64,000 nucleotides of DNA from QHXM01 sp032160705. Its GTDB lineage: Bacteria; Acidobacteriota; Blastocatellia; Pyrinomonadales; Pyrinomonadaceae. How positions within the stretch are numbered: the stretch's first letter is position 1; every line of letters begins with the position of its first letter. Under the pieces are notes generated by a model. It saw only the letters and a program-made list of their open reading frames with translations, searched no databases and was not told where the DNA came from. This document shows, piece by piece, positions 31,848-41,361 of this stretch. The position numbers were made by a program, and so were the translations under genes. The DNA lies in NCBI GenBank assembly GCA_032160705.1, contig JAVHVE010000066.1, forward strand, positions 1-64,000. Reading direction: 5' to 3'.

Positions 31848-34800
31848 TCAGAAGATGAGCTTGATTCCGAGTTGAATGTTGCGCGGCAAATTGGCCTGGC
31901 TTGTGACGCGCCTGAAGTTTGAGCTGGTCGGGTCAAGGATGGGGTTATTAAACTGTGGGTGGTTGAAAGCGTTGAGGAATTCGCCGCGCAGTTGCAGGCG
32001 TGCGCGTTCGGTGAAGAGAAAATTCTTGATGAGCGAGATGTCCCAGAGATTGAGGGGCTGGCTGCGAAACGAGGCCAGGCGCGAGGGGAAAGTGCGAAGG
32101 TTGAAGGCGAGACGAACGCGCGGGTCGTTGCGCTGCTTCGCCGGATCAATGACACCGTTTGTTTGAACGGCAGCGTCCGTGAAATAGAAACCGCTCGTGT
32201 CGAAGACAGCGTCCAATTGGCCGCCACCAATCCTTGTGCTGAGTTGACCCGGATCGCCGTTGAAGTAGAGATTGCCAAGCTCAAGAGGGCGACCGCTTTG
32301 CGCCTGCCAGATGCCCTGTACCTGCCAGCCTCCCAGAATCATGTCAGTCGCGCCCCGCCAGTTCGTTCCCCACCTGCGCCCTTTGCCGAAGGGGAGTTCG
32401 AGGATGCCGCTGACAACGATGCGATGCGGGGCATCGTTGGCAGAGATGCGCTTCTCGTATTCGGTGTCGGTCGGATTGAGAAACGAGACACGTTCGAGCA
32501 GCTTTGACCAGGTGTAATTGGCGAGCAGGGTGTAGCCTTGTGTGAATCTTTTTTCGACACGCACCTGGGCGGCGTGATAGATGGATGAGCCGTCGTCGCG
32601 GCGCGTGTGAATGTTGCCGAACTGCGGAAAGGGACGCAGCAGTTGCTGGCGCTGGACGGTGGCGCTGTCAAGGCTCGTTCCCGTGGCGATTCCCTGAAAC
32701 GGGTTCGGAACGCTCGCGGTCAGAAAATCAATCGTGGCCTGGTCGCGCAAGGACGCGGTTGAGAGAAAGGAGCGCGGGATGGCGTTGAGAATGTCCGTCT
32801 CGGTCGTCAGGTCGTAGCCGTAGTTGCCTATGTAAGCGAGTTCGAAGAGCCATTGGCCGGGAATCTCGCGTTCCATGCTCAACTGCCAGCGCTGCGATTG
32901 GCCGTTGCTTCGCCTCACGGGAACAAAATCAAGGTCTCGTCCAATGAAGGTCGCTAACCCTGAGTTCGCGCCTGAAGCTGCGGGCAAGCCTTCAGGAAAC
33001 GGATCGAAGAGATTGGCGCGGAACGTCAGGCCGTTGTCGAGCGTCGGGACTAGGGTTGTGGATTGCGAGAAGCCTGACTGGCTGATGCCGTCAATGATGA
33101 AAGGCACTGTGTAGATAGCCCAGCCGCCGCGCACGACCGTGCGATCATCAATCCGGTAAGCGAAGCCCAGTCGCGGCTGGATGTTGTTCTTGTCTGTCTC
33201 CCAAAACCCTTTGTTGTCTTCCGCCGCGAACAACAGGCCGCCGCGCACGCGAAAATTCTGTGGTGCGATCTCAGGAATAGGATTGGCACTGTAAGCCGCG
33301 CGCGCCGCCGCTTCGATTGGACTCGGAGTTGTTTCGTCGAAGCCGCGCACATTGCGGTTGAAACGTTCGTTCGTCGCTCCTTCATACTCGTAGCGCACGC
33401 CCAGATTGAGGGTGAGCCGGGGCGTCACCTTCCAGTCGTCCTGAAAGAAGAGACCGTGATAGAGGGTCTGATTCGACCGCGCAGTGTTGCGCTCCAGTAA
33501 CCCGCCTGTGGGTTGTCCGAGTAGAAACGCCGCCAGGTCTTGACCGATTGATGCGGACGGCGAATTGTCGAAAGGGCCGCGTGTGAAGTCTGTACGAAAG
33601 TCGTAGCGGCCTGCCGCGTTGCCCAGCCCCGAAGCGTTCTCGCGGTAGATGCGAAAGTCGTAGCCGACGCGAAGCTGATGGACGCTCAGAATTTTCGTCA
33701 TCGTCGGCTGGAAGGAATAGATGCTGTGCGCGAAGCCCGTGCCGAGCGGGTCGCCGAGCGGAGAGTATTCGCCGGTCTCGAATCGCGGCAGATAGGAGAG
33801 ACCTGTGAACAGCGACGACGCGCGCGAAGAGAAGCCGAGCGCGGCAGGGTCGAAAGCCCCTTCGCTCTCACGCACGGTCGGAGAGTCAAAGTGTGTGAAG
33901 CCCGCGCGCAAGTTGAAAATGGTCGTGCCCGATGCGGTGTAGATGTGATCGTAGGTTGCGCCGTTGTTGTTGCGAAAGAGAAACGTCCCCGTCGGGCGGA
34001 TACCTCCCACTACACCTGTCCAGTTGCCGCGCGCCTCGCGGCGATTGTTCCGCGTGTAGCGGAAGAAAGCGTTGTGTTTTTGGTTATAAGCGAAGTCCAG
34101 ACGCAGGGCTTCCGAGTTGAAAGTATCGGTGCGTGGATTCGCGCTGATGAAATTGTTTCTCCCTTGCGCATCTCCCGCTTGGTTCGGGAGCGGGTAGAAT
34201 TGCAGATAGGCGCGTGCCGTCGCGCTGATGCGCTCCTGCGGGATGATGTTGTTCGAGAAAGGCGTGCGCGCTATCCGGTCGCCGACTCTGATGGCTGTCT
34301 GCGGATCGTAAATCTGAATGCCGAGAGGCAGGAGGGCGGAGAAGTTGCCACCACGTTCTGCCAGAGTCGGGACGGTGAACTGTCCCGGCTCCGGGAAAGC
34401 ATCCTTTAAGCCTTCGTAGGCGAAGAAGAAAAAATAGCGATTGCGACCATTGAGCCACGGCTTGCCGCCTTCGCCGAAACGCGGCACGATGATGGGGCCG
34501 CCGGTTGTGCCGCCGTAGCGATTGTAGCGCAAGGCGTCTCGCGCCTTCCCCGCCTGATTCAGGAAGAAATCGTTGGCCGAGAGAATATCGTTGCGGACGA
34601 ATTCATAGAGCGAGCCGTGAAAATCGTTTCCGCCGCTACGCAAGGTCACGTCAATGTTCGCGCCCGCGGTGTGACCCTGCTGCGCGTCGAAGCTGACGGT
34701 CACGACCTTGAACTCCTGCACGGCGTCGGCAGGCGGAACGAAAGCGACGCGCGGGCCACGGCTTTCAGTGTTCGGCGAGCCGTCGAGCGTGAATTCGTTG

Positions 34801-35396
34801 CCGCCGGGCGCGCCGTTTGAGACGACCGAAGACGTGCCCAGATTGTCGAAGGGGCGCGAGAATTTCAAATCGCCCGTGTAGGTAATGCCCGGCGCAAGAC
34901 GCGACAGCACAAAGGGGTTGCCGTCCGAAAGCGGCAATTCGGAGATGCGGCGTCGATCAATGACCTGCCCGGAAGAAGCCGTCGCCGCTTCCAGGAGCGG
35001 CGTTTCCGTCAAGACGTTGACGGTCTCGGCGACCTCGCCGACTTCGAGCGTCAAATCAAGCGTCAGCTTGTCGCCGACACGCACCTCTATGCCCTGCCGC
35101 AAAAGTTTCTTGAAGCCTGAAGCCTCGACAGACACGTCGTACCTGGCGGGCGTCAGAAAGAGGACGGTGTAATCGCCCGATTCATCTGTCGTTGCCCAGG
35201 TGGAAGTATTGGTCGCGGTATTGGTGACAGCGACTTGCGCGACCGGCACGACCGCGCCCGCTGCGTCCATGACGCGACCCGTGATTGAGCCGCGAAACTC
35301 CTGCGCGATAGCTGAAGACGCGAAAATTAATAAGCAGATAACGGCGAGGCAAAGAGAGAAGAGTCGTTTGCGTGTTCGCCGGACGAGCAAATTCAT
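31848..35396 (-). CDS. TonB-dependent receptor, Oar-like, with carboxypeptidase-regulatory N-domain
   Basis: A 1,182-residue outer-membrane receptor. It has a signal peptide (cleavage after SSAIAQ), a CarboxypepD_reg domain (FRGSITGRVMDAAGAVVPVA, about 33-120), and a plug beginning near VIDRRRISELPLSDGNPFVL. A large barrel follows, ending NIQLGIKLIF with the terminal Phe typical of BamA-assembled barrels. It is longer than the receptor at 23-26 kb and only distantly similar. The ATG (35396) is at the edge of the W7 repeat. Substrate is unknown. The toxin-antitoxin genes follow on the same strand but have their own strong ribosome-binding sites. Confidence 0.92.
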   Translation of the reverse strand: MNLLVRRTRKRLFSLCLAVICLLIFASSAIAQEFRGSITGRVMDAAGAVVPVAQVAVTNTATNTSTWATTDESGDYTVLFLTPARYDVSVEASGFKKLLRQGIEVRVGDKLTLDLTLEVGEVAETVNVLTETPLLEAATASSGQVIDRRRISELPLSDGNPFVLSRLAPGITYTGDLKFSRPFDNLGTSSVVSNGAPGGNEFTLDGSPNTESRGPRVAFVPPADAVQEFKVVTVSFDAQQGHTAGANIDVTLRSGGNDFHGSLYEFVRNDILSANDFFLNQAGKARDALRYNRYGGTTGGPIIVPRFGEGGKPWLNGRNRYFFFFAYEGLKDAFPEPGQFTVPTLAERGGNFSALLPLGIQIYDPQTAIRVGDRIARTPFSNNIIPQERISATARAYLQFYPLPNQAGDAQGRNNFISANPRTDTFNSEALRLDFAYNQKHNAFFRYTRNNRREARGNWTGVVGGIRPTGTFLFRNNNGATYDHIYTASGTTIFNLRAGFTHFDSPTVRESEGAFDPAALGFSSRASSLFTGLSYLPRFETGEYSPLGDPLGTGFAHSIYSFQPTMTKILSVHQLRVGYDFRIYRENASGLGNAAGRYDFRTDFTRGPFDNSPSASIGQDLAAFLLGQPTGGLLERNTARSNQTLYHGLFFQDDWKVTPRLTLNLGVRYEYEGATNERFNRNVRGFDETTPSPIEAAARAAYSANPIPEIAPQNFRVRGGLLFAAEDNKGFWETDKNNIQPRLGFAYRIDDRTVVRGGWAIYTVPFIIDGISQSGFSQSTTLVPTLDNGLTFRANLFDPFPEGLPAASGANSGLATFIGRDLDFVPVRRSNGQSQRWQLSMEREIPGQWLFELAYIGNYGYDLTTETDILNAIPRSFLSTASLRDQATIDFLTASVPNPFQGIATGTSLDSATVQRQQLLRPFPQFGNIHTRRDDGSSIYHAAQVRVEKRFTQGYTLLANYTWSKLLERVSFLNPTDTEYEKRISANDAPHRIVVSGILELPFGKGRRWGTNWRGATDMILGGWQVQGIWQAQSGRPLELGNLYFNGDPGQLSTRIGGGQLDAVFDTSGFYFTDAAVQTNGVIDPAKQRNDPRVRLAFNLRTFPSRLASFRSQPLNLWDISLIKNFLFTERARLQLRGEFLNAFNHPQFNNPILDPTSSNFRRVTSQANLPRNIQLGIKLIF

Positions 35397-35428
35397 TCGA
35401 CCCTCCTCTTCTTAGAAAGTTAGAAGTC

Positions 35429-35527
35429 ATCTCATAAATAGCATTCAAGCGTTCAGAGTTCACGCTTCAGCGTGTGTTTTATTGAAAAACATCAAACTGA
35501 AGTTTGAACTCTGAACATTTATGAGAC
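35429..35527. repeat. W7 hairpin with swapped inner palindromes
   Basis: Outer arms TCTCATAAAT and ATTTATGAGA, then GTTCAGAGTTCA (35451-35462) pairing with TGAACTCTGAAC (35505-35516). Inside, each arm carries its own small palindrome, CACGCTTCAGCGTG on the left (35461-35474) and CAAACTGAAGTTTG on the right (35493-35506). These differ from each other yet hold the same place. It lies in the leader of the TonB receptor gene. Confidence 0.85.
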
Positions 35528-35636
35528 CATTTCTAGTTAAATCTCTGCGAGACGAATTGAGAAGTTGTTCGGCAGTCGCCCGGCAGGAATCGGGAAACGA
35601 TGCTGAGCGTTAACGCAGTCAACTGATGAGCGCGGC

Positions 35637-36245
35637 CTAAGTTAATTCCACTTTGGCATAGACATCCATGAGCTTGAGTGTACACTTAATGGAAGTTAAC
35701 TCGATTCCGCCTTCTAGCGAACGTATATCTTCCAGTAGCCAACGACCAGCGGATTGTTTGACGTACTGCTCGACTTTGCACTCATCCTGAGCGATTAGTA
35801 AATATTCAGAGAGCGACTCGATTGTGCGGTAGTAGCCGAATTTTTTAATCCGATCATAGATAGCTGTCGAAGGCGAAAGCACCTCAACAATCAAAGTCGG
35901 GTTGAGTAGCGTGTCAAGGTAAGTATCATCAAATTTCGGCTCGTCGCAAACCACGATAACATCCGGGTAAGTGTACAAGCTACTCGCAGGAATTTTCACC
36001 CGCATGTCATTTGTGTATGCCTCGCAAGGTCTGTCTTTCAATTGTTGTCTCAGCTCGCCGAAGACGTTGCCGGCAATCAGATTGTATTTCCTGCTTGCTC
36101 CGACCATCGCAAACGCATCGTGCGGCTTCGCGCTGCCTCTCAGAGGAAACATCTCACCGTTGAAATATTCGCTCTTCGTTTCGGCCTTGCGTTCGATAGC
36201 CAGATATTCTTCAGGAGTCAAATAGGTTTTAGGCTGGCTGGACAT
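35637..36245 (-). CDS. Uma2-family (DUF820) restriction-endonuclease-like protein
   Basis: A PD-(D/E)XK-fold protein of about 202 residues. The Uma2 pattern is visible: TPEEYLAIE, SEYFNGEMF, MVGASRKYNLIAGNVFGEL, YPDVIVVCDEPKFDD and IVEVLSPST. The family is abundant in cyanobacteria and acidobacteria and its biological role is unsettled. Compared with the usual family spacing there appear to be about twelve extra residues (PLRGSAKPHDAF) between the GEMF and AMVGAS motifs. The frame opens at a TTG (36248), but ATG 36245 follows an AGAGGTGA site. It stands alone between the receptor and the kinase on the same strand. Confidence 0.85.
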   Translation of the reverse strand: MSSQPKTYLTPEEYLAIERKAETKSEYFNGEMFPLRGSAKPHDAFAMVGASRKYNLIAGNVFGELRQQLKDRPCEAYTNDMRVKIPASSLYTYPDVIVVCDEPKFDDTYLDTLLNPTLIVEVLSPSTAIYDRIKKFGYYRTIESLSEYLLIAQDECKVEQYVKQSAGRWLLEDIRSLEGGIELTSIKCTLKLMDVYAKVELT

Positions 36246-36295
36246 CAATCACCTCTAACTTTAAAAAGTCAGGGTAACTTTATCATGCGTGCTGC

Positions 36296-38794
36296 TCAAG
36301 GTGCGAGCTTGATAAGTTGTAATCTTTCCGTAAAACGCTGATCGGAGCGCAGGCCGTCGAGGCGTGGGTCAACTTTGAGGTGGATGAAAGATTCGTCACG
36401 CTCGTTGTAAGCTCTATCGAGCCATTCAAATGCCCGATCTTCCTCTTCGAGTCCTGTGTAGATTAAAGCGACAGAATAGGGTGAGACGTAGCTTTGCCGG
36501 TTGATGAGTTCTTTCAACTGCTCGATGATCTTCAAAGCCTCGCTCTTTCGCCCGGAGACGGCGTAGGCGTGGCCTAAAGCGGCGATCATTTCGGGCTTGC
36601 CTTCGGGAAACTCCGCAGTCTTGGAAAGGCTGATGGCTCTTTGATAGGCACTGACGGCCTCCGCGTACATCTGCTTTCCTTCATAGTTGAGCCCCAGACT
36701 CCAGTGCGTATCGGCATATTTCGGGTCACGCTCCAGCGTCTGCCGTAGATGCTCTAGCCCTTCGTCGTAGCGGCGTGCCCAGAAATAGGCGCGACCGACG
36801 CCCGTGCTGATTGACAGCGAGAGCGGGTCAAGCTCCAGAGCGCGTTTCCGGTGTTCGAGCGATTCGTCGTGCCGCCCCATCTCCGAAAGATAGACGCCGA
36901 ACCATTGATGGGCAGTCGCGTAACCGGGCTTGTGCTCCAGAGCTTTCTTGAATTCCGATTCAGCGCCCGCCCACTCCCATTCGTAAGAGAGCTTGATCTT
37001 CGCCAGCGAGGTGTGCGCTTCGGCCAACTCAGGGTCAATTGCTAAAGCCGTGTTGGTTTTCTCGATGGCGATGGGCATGGCCTCTTTGGGCGACATCTGC
37101 AAGAGATTGCCAAGGACGTAGCAATCTGCCAGTCCCGTATAGGCCAGCGCGTAGTTACGATCCAACTCAATGGCCTGCTGGAAATAACGAATCGCTTCAC
37201 GAATATCTTCCGGGCGACGCTTGTTCCAGTAGTAGCGTCCCTTCCAGTAAAGCTGGTAGGCTTCGGAGTTGTCAGTGTAACGTTTGGCCAGATGCTTTTT
37301 CTCTTCGCCCGTCAGTTTCAGCCGCAGCTTGTCGGAAATTTCGCGCGAGATTTCATCCTGCAAAGAAATGATGTCGGAGACTTTCCGCGTGTAGTTTTCG
37401 CCCCACAGCCTGGTCTGCGTCGCCACATCAACCAGCTCCGTCTGAATTGAGAGACTGTCGCCGAGCTGCACGACCCGACCTGTCAGCACGGCGCGCACGC
37501 CAAGCTCGCGCCCGACCACCTGCGGATCAACCTCCTTGCCTTTGTAGCGAAAGACGGAGCTGCGCGCGATAATTTTCAGATTGGGAAGCTGCGAGAGACT
37601 GTTAATCAGGCTCTCGGTCAACCCGTCGGAAAGATACTCCATGCTGGCGTCGCCACCGACGTTGACGAAGGGGAGCACGGCCACGGAATCTATGGCCTGA
37701 ACAGGCCGCGTGAAATACCAGTAGGAGAAACCAAGGAGCGCAAGGGAGAGCGCGACGACGGAGATGAGCGTGAGAGACTTGCGACGTTTCAGGTCGCTGG
37801 CTTTAAGCAGCGCGCTCAACGTCGGGCGCGCCATCGGCTCGCTCGCCGTCACGCGGGCGAATTGATCTGTGCTCGTTATCTCTCTGTTCTCGCCGCTCGC
37901 GCCCGTCTCACGGCCTCGCGCCAGTTTCAACTCAAACTCGAAATCCTGCTTGAGAGCTTTCAGATCGTCGAGCAACTCTCTGGCCGTTTGATACCGCTCA
38001 TCCCTGTCTTTCCTGAGCGCGCGGCTGACCACCTCCTGAAGCCTGGCGGGAGCATCAGGGGTAAAAGCTGTGAGCGGGGGCGGCTCTTCTTTGAGAATCG
38101 AGGCGACGACGACATGGTTGGTCGTGCCCGTGAAAGGAGATTTCCCGGCGAGCATTTCATAAAGTACGATGCCTAGACTGAAGATGTCCGTGCGCTCGTC
38201 AATCTCAAGACCGCGCGCCTGCTCCGGTGACATGTAGCGCGCCGTGCCGATAACTGCTCCAATGTCCGTATGAACCTGTGTGACGGCTTCCGGGCTGGTC
38301 GCCTCCGTCTCCATCAGCTTGGCCAATCCGAAGTCGAGGATTTTGACGTAGCCGTCCTCGCGCAGCATAATATTTTCAGGCTTGATGTCGCGGTGCACGA
38401 TCTCTTTGGCATGAGCTGCCGCGAGGGCGCTGGCCGTCTGAATCGCCACCTCCAGAGCTTCGTCAATCCTCATCCGCCCCTGAGCCATGCGGTCGCGCAG
38501 CGTCACGCCTTCAATGTACTCGGTGGTGATGTAAGGCACAGGCGCGTCCTGCTCTATCTCGTAAATCGTGATGATGTTCGGATGATTCAGCGCCGAGATG
38601 GCATGAGCCTCCTGATTGAAACGCTGCATGCGCTTTTGATCGGAGGCGACTTCCAGGGGAAGGAATTTCAGCGCGACCGCACGATTGAGCTTCGTATCTT
38701 CGGCCAGATAAACTTCCCCCATCCCACCGACACCGAGTTGTGAGCGGATTTCATAGCGGCCAAAGCGTGTACCTGGGGGAAAAGCTGTCGTCAT
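36296..38794 (-). CDS. Transmembrane Ser/Thr protein kinase with TolB-like and TPR domains
   Basis: An 832-residue signalling protein. An N-terminal Hanks-type kinase domain (about 12-275) has GVGGMGEVYLAED, VALKFLP, IVHRDIKPENIM and ILDFGLAK. A linker and one transmembrane helix follow (LTLISVVALSLALLGFSYWY, about 338-357), then a TolB/FlgO-like domain (SVAVLPFVNVGGDASMEYLS, about 370-500), then several TPR repeats to the C-terminus (about 515-830). This domain order is common in Acidobacteriota. The kinase is cytoplasmic and the rest is presumably periplasmic. Neighbouring genes give no substrate clue. Confidence 0.92.
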   Translation of the reverse strand: MTTAFPPGTRFGRYEIRSQLGVGGMGEVYLAEDTKLNRAVALKFLPLEVASDQKRMQRFNQEAHAISALNHPNIITIYEIEQDAPVPYITTEYIEGVTLRDRMAQGRMRIDEALEVAIQTASALAAAHAKEIVHRDIKPENIMLREDGYVKILDFGLAKLMETEATSPEAVTQVHTDIGAVIGTARYMSPEQARGLEIDERTDIFSLGIVLYEMLAGKSPFTGTTNHVVVASILKEEPPPLTAFTPDAPARLQEVVSRALRKDRDERYQTARELLDDLKALKQDFEFELKLARGRETGASGENREITSTDQFARVTASEPMARPTLSALLKASDLKRRKSLTLISVVALSLALLGFSYWYFTRPVQAIDSVAVLPFVNVGGDASMEYLSDGLTESLINSLSQLPNLKIIARSSVFRYKGKEVDPQVVGRELGVRAVLTGRVVQLGDSLSIQTELVDVATQTRLWGENYTRKVSDIISLQDEISREISDKLRLKLTGEEKKHLAKRYTDNSEAYQLYWKGRYYWNKRRPEDIREAIRYFQQAIELDRNYALAYTGLADCYVLGNLLQMSPKEAMPIAIEKTNTALAIDPELAEAHTSLAKIKLSYEWEWAGAESEFKKALEHKPGYATAHQWFGVYLSEMGRHDESLEHRKRALELDPLSLSISTGVGRAYFWARRYDEGLEHLRQTLERDPKYADTHWSLGLNYEGKQMYAEAVSAYQRAISLSKTAEFPEGKPEMIAALGHAYAVSGRKSEALKIIEQLKELINRQSYVSPYSVALIYTGLEEEDRAFEWLDRAYNERDESFIHLKVDPRLDGLRSDQRFTERLQLIKLAP

Positions 38795-38917
38795 CTGGGC
38801 GAAACTTCGAGTTCAAGAGAACTTTGCCGGGAGCAGCATTCAAAGGGCAGAGCCAAACAAAATAGCGCACGACAGGGCAATTCTAACTGACTTCAGTGGA
38901 ACACGCTAGAGAGAAGA

Positions 38918-39027
38918 CAGTTGGCAGTTGGCAGTGGGCAGTGGGCAGTAAAGAGCAGGCACGAGACGGCAGCGTTCGTGCTTTTTCTTTTAACTGCCAA
39001 CTGCCAACTGCCTACTGCTAACTGCTC
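38918..39027. repeat. W8 word-arm hairpin, GGCAGTT family
   Basis: Same family as the element at 15-114. GGCAGTAAAGAGCAGGC at 38944-38960 is identical to 42-58, and GCTTTTTCTTTTAACTGCC at 38980-38998 differs from 76-94 at one base. The right arm contains the last two sense codons and the stop of the aminotransferase gene (ending 39018). The rest of the gap, 38795-38917, shows nothing. Confidence 0.92.
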
Positions 39028-40355
39028 TTAGGTAGTCCCTTTCGCGCGACCGTCTCCATCACATTGCAGAAGCGGTCAAGCTCTTTGAGAGTTGTATAGA
39101 CGTTGGGCGTGATGCGAATGCCGCGAAACTCGTCGTGGATGATGGGGGTGGTGAAAATCTTGTGCGCGCTCATCAGGTAATTGCCGATGTCGGATGGATT
39201 CATGCCCGCTATTGCCACGTTGGCGATGGCGCAGGATTGATTGTCCGAGAATGAAGTGTTGAAGCTCACACCGGGCAAGTCTTTGAGACGGTTCATCCAG
39301 TAGCGCGAAAGATAGCGCAGGCGCGCCTCTTTGCGCGCTGCTCCGATGCCGTTGTGAAAGAGCAGGGCTTCGCCGATGGCTAGACGCGGCGCAGCAGAGT
39401 GTGTGCCAATCTCTTCAAACTTGCGGATGTTCCCGGCTTGGGCTTTCTCGGCGGCGAACAGCGGCCACACCTTCTCAATCTTGTCGCGTTTGACGTAGAG
39501 CATCCCTGTGCCTTTCGGCGCATAAAGCCACTTGTGAAGGCTGGTGCCGAAGTAATCGCAATTGAGGTCGCGCTGTTGGAAATTAAACTGCGCGAAAGAG
39601 TGTGCGCCGTCAACAATCGTCTCGATGCCTTTTGACCGCGCCATCTCGCAGACAGCCCTGACGGGCGTAATCTGTCCCGTGATGTTGACCATGTGCGAGA
39701 TGAGAATGAGGCGCGTGCGCGGTGTGATGCCTCGTTCAAAGGCCGCCGTAATCTCGTCCAAACTTCCGGGCGCAATCGGAATCTTGACGAGCTTCAGCGT
39801 CAAGCCTTCGCGCTGCTCTCGTTGTCTGAGAGTGGTCAACATGCGCGGGTAGTCCTGTGTGGTGGTCAGGATTTCGTCGCCCGGCTTGAAGTCCAATCCC
39901 ATCAGTAAGACTTCGAGCGATTCCGAAGCGTTGCGCGTAATCGCAATCTCTTCGCGGTCGCAGCCGAACATCTCTGCCAACCCTGTGCGAATCGTCTCCG
40001 ACTGCGGCTCTAAGATTTGCCACATCGTGTAAGCGGTCGCGTCCTCCTGCTGCCAGGTATAACGCACGACCGCTTCGGTGACGATGCGCGGGCTGGGGCT
40101 GACGCCGCCGTTGTTGAGATTGACGATCCCGCGCGTGACCGTGAAAGAGTTCTGAATCATGAACCAGAAATCCTCGTCCGTCGCGGCCTCTTCCGGTGTC
40201 AGGTGAGAGATGCGCTGGGTGGCGGCGTGTATGTCGTCGAGAAATGAAGCGACCGCCACCGACGAAAGCGCTGCGAGGCCGACACCTTTGCCAACGGATG
40301 CGAGAAACTGGCGGCGGTCGCATTCCTTCTGATGAAAGTCTGGAGAGTGGTTCAT
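39018..40355 (-). CDS. Tat-exported class V aminotransferase-like protein (isopenicillin-N epimerase type)
   Basis: A 445-residue fold-type I PLP protein. The N-terminus has a twin-arginine signal (DRRQFLASVGKGVGLAALSS), so export of the folded, cofactor-loaded enzyme is predicted. Motifs: RNASESLEVLLMGLDF, DGAHSFAQFNF, and the PLP-lysine segment SLHKWLYAPKGTG. The class V group includes cysteine desulfurases and epimerases; no catalytic desulfurase Cys loop is obvious, and the substrate is unknown. The gene's last codons (Ser-Ser-stop) are provided by the W8 right arm. It starts 27 bp after the VWA gene region on the same strand, possibly one transcript. Confidence 0.85.
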   Translation of the reverse strand: MNHSPDFHQKECDRRQFLASVGKGVGLAALSSVAVASFLDDIHAATQRISHLTPEEAATDEDFWFMIQNSFTVTRGIVNLNNGGVSPSPRIVTEAVVRYTWQQEDATAYTMWQILEPQSETIRTGLAEMFGCDREEIAITRNASESLEVLLMGLDFKPGDEILTTTQDYPRMLTTLRQREQREGLTLKLVKIPIAPGSLDEITAAFERGITPRTRLILISHMVNITGQITPVRAVCEMARSKGIETIVDGAHSFAQFNFQQRDLNCDYFGTSLHKWLYAPKGTGMLYVKRDKIEKVWPLFAAEKAQAGNIRKFEEIGTHSAAPRLAIGEALLFHNGIGAARKEARLRYLSRYWMNRLKDLPGVSFNTSFSDNQSCAIANVAIAGMNPSDIGNYLMSAHKIFTTPIIHDEFRGIRITPNVYTTLKELDRFCNVMETVARKGLPKSS

Positions 40356-40382
40356 GGCTGATTCACTTTAGCCTCATGCGGT

Positions 40383-41336
40383 TTAGCGCGCGATGTAGCC
40401 GGGGCGCGTGATGACGTTGAGCTTCTTGCGGCTCTGCGAGTCGGGCACTGTAACTTGAACTTTGCGGAAAGAGCCGTCGCGCGCCGCGTTGGTCGGAGTA
40501 TAGCCGATGACGTACTGGGTGTGCAGGTCGCGCTTAATCTCGTCCACGAGGGCGGGAATTTCCGATGGTGATTTGGGAAAGAAAGCGCGCCCGCCTGACA
40601 TTTCCGCGACGCGCGTCAGAAAGCTCGTGGCCTTTTCACGAGAGCCTTGAATGCTGCTCAGTTTGCTCAGGCCGAGGATGAAGAACTGTACGTCCTCCTC
40701 GCGCAGACGATTCAGGAGCGCCTCCGCGTTGAGTGCACGGCTGCCGCGATCTTCGCCGTCGCTGATGAGCACGATTGCCTGGCGACGACGCACGCTCTCG
40801 TCCTCTCGCCTATACTTTTTAAGGAAATCAACCGAGCGGTTGATGGCATCAATCACCGCCGTCTGTCCGCCCTTAACATAGATATTGTCCAGAGCTTCTT
40901 CCAGGGCATATCTATTTGAAGTGAAGCCTTGCTCAATCTGTATCTCGTCCGGGTCAATGAAGCGCATGACGAAGGTTTCGTCTCCGGGCTTGTTGCTGCC
41001 GACGATGTTTCTTCCCGCCCCGATGATGTCGTTGAGCAGGACGCGCATCGAGCCGGAGGCATCAACGACCACACCGTAGCTGACGGGCAACTCTTCGAGC
41101 GAGAAATGTGTAATCGCCTGCGGCTTGCCGTCTTCAAAGAGGCGAACCTCTTCCTGTCGTAAATCTGTGACCGCACGCTGAGAGCTGTCGGTCACGAGGA
41201 CGTTGACGCTGACCGTCCGGCTCTGCGTGTCAATCTTTGCTGGCTGGCTTGTCTCCTGCGCGAGCGTGTGGATGCCGAATGACAGAAAGCAGGTGATGAT
41301 TAATTGAATTGGAGAATACTTGCGAAAAAATCTCAT
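40383..41336 (-). CDS. VWFA-related secreted protein (acidobacterial TIGR03436 type)
   Basis: A 317-residue protein from the preferred ATG 41336, which follows a strong GGAGGAGAG site; the frame is open to 41405 but that stretch enters an inverted repeat. A signal peptide (IQLIITCFLSFGIHTLAQ) is followed by a beta domain (VSVNVLVTDSSQRAVTDL, EVRLFEDGKPQAI) and a von Willebrand A domain with the MIDAS motif DASGSM, a later Thr (GGQTAVIDAI) and LISDGEDRGS. This arrangement is typical of acidobacterial VWFA-related proteins, thought to mediate envelope or extracellular interactions. The Tat-aminotransferase gene follows after 27 bp. Confidence 0.9.
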   Translation of the reverse strand: MRFFRKYSPIQLIITCFLSFGIHTLAQETSQPAKIDTQSRTVSVNVLVTDSSQRAVTDLRQEEVRLFEDGKPQAITHFSLEELPVSYGVVVDASGSMRVLLNDIIGAGRNIVGSNKPGDETFVMRFIDPDEIQIEQGFTSNRYALEEALDNIYVKGGQTAVIDAINRSVDFLKKYRREDESVRRRQAIVLISDGEDRGSRALNAEALLNRLREEDVQFFILGLSKLSSIQGSREKATSFLTRVAEMSGGRAFFPKSPSEIPALVDEIKRDLHTQYVIGYTPTNAARDGSFRKVQVTVPDSQSRKKLNVITRPGYIAR

Positions 41337-41361
41337 GCCTTGCTCTCCTCCAAAGACATTT

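Noticed and set aside
31772..32284. A 170-codon minus-strand frame at the end of the second TonB receptor
   Set aside because: It overlaps the receptor's barrel in another frame on the same strand and translates to Ser/Arg-rich low-complexity sequence.
39736..40323. A 195-codon minus-strand frame within the aminotransferase gene
   Set aside because: A shadow in another frame, Arg/His/Gly-rich without domains, while the aminotransferase frame has all PLP motifs.
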